Assembly: GCA_020061125.1 (NCBI GenBank) | Contig: JAGUYV010000377.1 | Span: 1-6,383 of the forward strand | Direction of reading: 5' to 3' | DNA: 6,383 nt | From: a bacterium | GTDB taxonomy: Bacteria > UBP15 > UBA6099 > DSWB01 | Notes under the pieces: model-generated | Told to the model about the DNA's origin: nothing | The model's database searches: none | What the model saw: only the letters and a program-made list of their open reading frames with translations | Shown: positions 4,588-6,383 of the stretch, one piece after another | How positions within the stretch are numbered: the stretch's first letter is position 1 | Layout: every line of letters starts with the position of its first letter | Program-made: the position numbers and the translations under genes

Positions 4588-6213
4588 ATGGCGGACATGC
4601 AGGCGGCAATCAGGATTCTCACAGACAACAATGCGTTCGCATCCGGGGGGCCGCTGCCCAACGCGGCCATGGGCGCGCTCTTCCAGGCGTGGCCCGAAGC
4701 GTATCCCCAGTCCGGTTGCGCGCTGGACGGCAAATTTTACTGCATGGCGCGCACGGCCGGCGGCAAGCGGCTCGCAATCATCGCCCCGGGCGGCAACACC
4801 TGCGCGTTGAGCGGCGGCACGGGATTCGAGCCGGAAACCGCTGAAACCGTGACCGTGGACGGCACGGAACATCTCGTGGCGTGGTGCGCGCAGTCTCACG
4901 AAAATGCGGATGCGCTGCGCGCGGCGTTTCCGTTCACGAAACCACGGCCGTGCGGCGCGGCCGTGAGCTTCGGCATGGGCGACCGCCTCGGGCTGGCCAC
5001 GCCCGGACACTTGCAAGCCGCGGCGCGTTTCCGCGTGTTCCCGGTCCTGGCCCAGCAGAGCATCCGAGAGATGCAGCGCACCGGCCGCTCACCCGCGGAT
5101 GTGCTCGACGCCGCGGCGTGGGCCGTGTTCCAGGAGGACTGGCGCTCGGGGTACGGCTCGGACGCCGACCACCTCAAGACCGAGGACGATGTGCGCGCCA
5201 CGGCCGCGGCCGGCTTCACCATGTTCACCGTGGATCCCTCCGATCACATCGTGGACGCGGCGGACACCATGGACATCAGCAGCCTGTCCCACGAACTGCT
5301 CGCCTTCTTCGCCGAAGGCAGCGAGGAAAACGCGGAGGTGCGCGATCAGTTCATCGCGTCGTACGCCAGCAAGGAATTCAACCTCGAAGATCCAGACACC
5401 GGATTCCGGCACACCTTTCTGCTTCAAGGCATCCCATTTCTGCGCATCGCCGTGAAATATCTGCCCGCAGTGCGCCACGCCATCTCGCTCTACCGGCTCC
5501 TGCAGGAGCTGAAAGGCAACGAGCCGTTCGATTTCGAGATGTCCATTGACGAGACCGCAACGCCCACCACGCCCGAGGCGCACCTGTTCGTGATTACGGA
5601 ACTGACGCGCGCGGGCGTGCGCGTGCAGAGCTTGGCGCCGCGCTTCATCGGCGAATTCCAGAAAGGCATTGACTACATCGGCGACACGGCCGCGTTCCGC
5701 GAGGCGTGCCGCCTGCACGCGCTCATCGCCCGCGCCATGGGCGGCTACAAGCTGTCCATCCACTCGGGAAGCGACAAGTTCAGCATCTTCCCCATCGTGG
5801 GCGAGCTGACTCGCGGACTGTTTCACGAAAAGACCGCGGGCACAAGCTATCTCGAAGCCGTGCGCGTGATCGCGCGCGCCAACCCCGCCCTGTACCGCGA
5901 AATGCACGCCTTCGCCCTCGAGCGCTTCGAGACCGACCGCGCCAGCTATCATGTGACCACCAATCTCGCGAACCTCCCGCCCCTGAACACTCTGGCCGAC
6001 GCCGATCTGCCCGCGCTCATGGACGCGGTGGACCCACGCCAGCTCATGCACATCACATACGGATCCATCCTCACGCACAGGGACGAAAGCGGAAATTTCG
6101 TGTTCTACGACCGGTTCATCAAAACGCTCGAAGACAACGAGGAAGACCACTACCGGACCGTGGCCGCGCACTTCGTGAAGCACTGCGAAGCCCTGGGCCT
6201 GGAGCGGGCATGA
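4588..6213 (+). CDS. uxaE: Tagaturonate epimerase UxaE
   Basis: A 541-residue cytosolic enzyme of the UxaE family, which epimerises D-tagaturonate and D-fructuronate in hexuronate (galacturonate/glucuronate) catabolism. It bypasses the two NADH-linked reductase steps of the E. coli-type route. Family blocks seen: FGMGDRLGLATPGH (128-141), FPVLAQQSIREMQRTGR (151-167), AVFQE (179-183), SDADHLKT (191-198), GFTMFTVDPSDH (209-220), KLSIHSGSDKFS (388-399) and FHEKTAGTSYLEA (412-424). The His, Asp and Glu residues in these blocks are plausible metal or catalytic ligands. No signal peptide is present. ATG 4588 has GGAG 11 nt upstream; a TTG 54 nt earlier lies near the predicted transcription start and lacks a site. 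It appears somewhat longer than the Thermotoga enzyme as I recall it. No other uronate genes (uxaC, kdgK, kdgA) are visible, though the next gene starts 37 bp downstream and could be co-transcribed. Confidence 0.88.
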   Translation: MADMQAAIRILTDNNAFASGGPLPNAAMGALFQAWPEAYPQSGCALDGKFYCMARTAGGKRLAIIAPGGNTCALSGGTGFEPETAETVTVDGTEHLVAWCAQSHENADALRAAFPFTKPRPCGAAVSFGMGDRLGLATPGHLQAAARFRVFPVLAQQSIREMQRTGRSPADVLDAAAWAVFQEDWRSGYGSDADHLKTEDDVRATAAAGFTMFTVDPSDHIVDAADTMDISSLSHELLAFFAEGSEENAEVRDQFIASYASKEFNLEDPDTGFRHTFLLQGIPFLRIAVKYLPAVRHAISLYRLLQELKGNEPFDFEMSIDETATPTTPEAHLFVITELTRAGVRVQSLAPRFIGEFQKGIDYIGDTAAFREACRLHALIARAMGGYKLSIHSGSDKFSIFPIVGELTRGLFHEKTAGTSYLEAVRVIARANPALYREMHAFALERFETDRASYHVTTNLANLPPLNTLADADLPALMDAVDPRQLMHITYGSILTHRDESGNFVFYDRFIKTLEDNEEDHYRTVAAHFVKHCEALGLERA

Positions 6214-6250
6214 TCCCGGTGTCCGGACCCGGAACCCGCGGGACGCAGAT

Positions 6251-6383
6251 ATGACCTCACGCGCAACTCCGCTGACAGTTTCCATCCCCGCCCACGGGGC
6301 GCTGCTGCTGCTTGCGGCCGGGCCGTTCCTGGTGCAGCCCGGCGCGAACAACATCTACGGCCCCGTGAAGATCGCGTTTTTCA
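6251..6383 (+). CDS. Probable membrane protein, N-terminal 44 codons (runs off right edge)
   Basis: The frame opens at ATG 6251 and stays open to the window end. Only a weak site (GGGA, 8 nt upstream) precedes it. The peptide has a short polar N-terminus, a hydrophobic segment (ALLLLAAGPFLVQPG, about 17-31) and then NNIYGPVKIAFF, which enters what looks like a second hydrophobic stretch. A first helix followed by an acidic/aromatic '..Y..PK..FF' turn is reminiscent of O-antigen ligase/polymerase-like membrane proteins, but 44 residues cannot establish that. It is 37 bp after uxaE, so co-transcription is possible. A uronate-uptake role cannot be judged. Confidence 0.5.
   Translation, partial: MTSRATPLTVSIPAHGALLLLAAGPFLVQPGANNIYGPVKIAFF

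Noticed and set aside
3537-4733. Long minus-strand open frame (398 codons) opposite the redox lipoprotein
   Set aside because: It runs through the terminator palindrome and the uxaE start, has a composition typical of antisense frames in high-GC DNA and shows no recognisable domain.
5089-6354. Long minus-strand open frame (421 codons) opposite uxaE
   Set aside because: Its Gly/Val/His/Glu-rich translation mirrors uxaE codons; there are no motifs, and uxaE on the other strand is clearly real.

Overview
The window is high-GC, gene-dense bacterial DNA. An OM-type lipoprotein signal and Sec-type signal peptides point to a Gram-negative (diderm) organism. The Cys-rich N-terminal module of the secreted protein at 235-1959, and the thioredoxin-like lipoprotein with an MSYCPYG motif at 3486-4412, are styles I associate with Myxococcota/Deltaproteobacteria-grade or other deep-branching high-GC diderms. 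The sequence alone does not settle the phylum. I see no transposase, integrase, tRNA, rRNA or CRISPR array, and no stretch over 300 bases lacks a gene.

Left half, minus strand (3286 down to 1): five genes in one tight run with gaps of 18, 26, 32 and 32 bp. In transcription order they are crcB/fluC (fluoride channel), a DUF190 protein (the usual crcB partner), a FMN-binding pyridoxamine-phosphate-oxidase-like protein, a large secreted Cys-rich protein with a probable alpha/alpha-barrel domain, and the start of a DUF2804 gene that runs off the left edge. A good -10 box (TATAAT) lies upstream of crcB. The crcB leader is extremely GC-rich and can fold into competing hairpins. I could not find the canonical fluoride riboswitch there.

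Centre: the 199-bp divergent intergenic region (3287-3485) holds two back-to-back promoter candidates and a dyad that overlaps the crcB promoter. The plus-strand gene at 3486-4412 encodes a lipoprotein with a thioredoxin/GILT-like redox domain, followed by a perfectly palindromic terminator-like hairpin.

Right half, plus strand: uxaE, a tagaturonate epimerase of hexuronate catabolism (4588-6213). It is followed after 37 bp by the first 44 codons of a hydrophobic, probably membrane-embedded protein cut by the right edge.

How they may work together: crcB and DUF190 form a recognisable fluoride-export pair. The other minus-strand genes are linked only by operon structure. The redox lipoprotein and the divergently encoded 18-cysteine secreted protein could share a role in extracytoplasmic disulfide chemistry, but this is inference. 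No previously undescribed defence or mobile system is evident. The most interesting points are the single-cysteine GILT-like lipoprotein with an added N-terminal module, the Cys-rich secreted barrel protein, and the crcB leader structures.
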